Origin: Butyricimonas faecalis
GTDB lineage: Bacteria > Bacteroidota > Bacteroidia > Bacteroidales > Marinifilaceae
Reading direction: 5' to 3'
NCBI RefSeq assembly: GCF_003991565.1
Contig: NZ_CP032819.1
Location: 2,914,001-2,978,000 of the forward strand
Length of the DNA: 64,000 nucleotides
The notes below the pieces were generated by a model, which made no database searches, was not told where the DNA came from, and worked only from the letters and a program-made list of their open reading frames with translations. The translations under genes were made by a program, and so were the position numbers. Shown here piece by piece: positions 63,629 through 64,000 of this stretch (its first letter is position 1; each line of letters starts with the position of its first letter).

Positions 63629-64000
63629 ATGAGGAAAATTATCTTATTACAAATACTACTCGTACTCTTTGCCTGTCAAAAAGACAAAGCAATGGAAGGA
63701 CAGGAAATACAAATCCCACTTGAATGTAACACCTCCGAGGGATTCTCCATAAACCACCTGCACCTGTTCGCCATTGATCGGGACAATCGTATTGCCCGCC
63801 ACGAAACATTTACATCATCGGACATCCATAACAACACGTTTCATGCCCTTCTCCCATTGGGGCGGTACAGGTTAGCCCTCGTGGCCAACGCTCCCGAGGG
63901 AAACATGGTTATCCCCAAAACCGGAGAAGCACTTGAAAGCCTGTTCCTTTGCCTGCCACATAAAGAACATACGAATCCGGAAGCCAACGACATCTCCACG
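63629..64000 (+). CDS. Lipoprotein, possibly FimB/Mfa2-like fimbrial subunit, N-terminal part
   Basis: Frame open from ATG 63629 to the window edge (124 codons); the C-terminus is not visible. A signal peptide ends LVLFAC, giving a lipid-modified Cys near residue 16. The following beta-rich sequence (NHLHLFAIDRDNRIARHETF, LPLGRYRLALVANAPEG) resembles the N-terminal domain of FimB/Mfa2-type anchoring subunits of Bacteroidales fimbriae, but this is inferred from pattern only. Another surface lipoprotein is possible. Confidence 0.55.
   Translation, partial: MRKIILLQILLVLFACQKDKAMEGQEIQIPLECNTSEGFSINHLHLFAIDRDNRIARHETFTSSDIHNNTFHALLPLGRYRLALVANAPEGNMVIPKTGEALESLFLCLPHKEHTNPEANDIST

Overview
The window looks like a chromosome segment of a gut Bacteroidales, most like the Odoribacter/Butyricimonas side of the order. 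The evidence is SusC/SusD outer-membrane pairs with ECF sigma/FecR control, promoters of the Bacteroidetes type (TTTG, about 19-20 nt, TAnnTTTG), a two-subunit methylmalonyl-CoA mutase, meso-diaminopimelate dehydrogenase and a menaquinone (men) cluster. The genus is inference. No rRNA, tRNA or CRISPR array was recognised.

Layout. 1-6.0 kb: start of dnaE (runs off the left edge), a DUF4143 AAA ATPase flanked by a duplicated gene end, a PagL-like lipid A deacylase and an MFS exporter. 6.0-6.7 kb: an 11-bp repeat array and a MITE-like inverted-repeat element. 6.7-17 kb: housekeeping genes: tricorn-like protease, purN, acpP-fabF-rnc, efp, an rRNA methyltransferase, the t6A genes tsaB and tsaC, and ddh. 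17.2-21.4 kb: mutA-mutB. 21.5-31.7 kb (+ strand): AT-rich Sus-like locus 1 (sigma, FecR, SusC with STN domain, SusD, two surface lipoproteins). 31.9-35.7 kb: LpxH-like phosphatase, MalY-like lyase, ferredoxin-type protein and TRIC channel. 35.7-43.8 kb (- strand): Sus-like locus 2 (sigma, FecR, SusC, SusD, FAS1 lipoprotein, small lipoprotein). The two loci point at each other and neither holds a recognisable hydrolase or peptidase. 43.9-45.3 kb: MFS transporter. 45.4-53.5 kb: menF-menD and menB-menC-menE, separated by a cassette of small membrane proteins (GYF/WG-repeat protein, a GYF/CD225 gene with an in-frame TGA, and DUF2752) that has its own promoter and flanking hairpins. 53.7-62.0 kb (- strand): a compact, AT-rich four-gene restriction/defence locus. 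62.6 kb to the end: glutaminase and the start of a lipoprotein gene.

The most interesting system is the four-gene locus at 53674-62000. It has a Type III-like beta-class methylase (Mod) and a Type III-like helicase-nuclease (Res). Between them lie a 1024-residue Eco57I-like gamma-class methylase and a 227-residue protein with a PD-(D/E)XK-like signature. Gene junctions of 13 nt or overlaps of 7 and 4 nt imply one co-translated unit, so either two restriction systems are nested or one composite system has two methylases and two nucleases.

Other points of note are a TGG-to-TGA change in the GYF/CD225 gene, a fossil gene end next to the DUF4143 ATPase that differs from its intact copy only at third codon positions, stem-loops between FecR and SusC in both Sus loci, and a tiny reading frame overlapping the lpxH stop codon.
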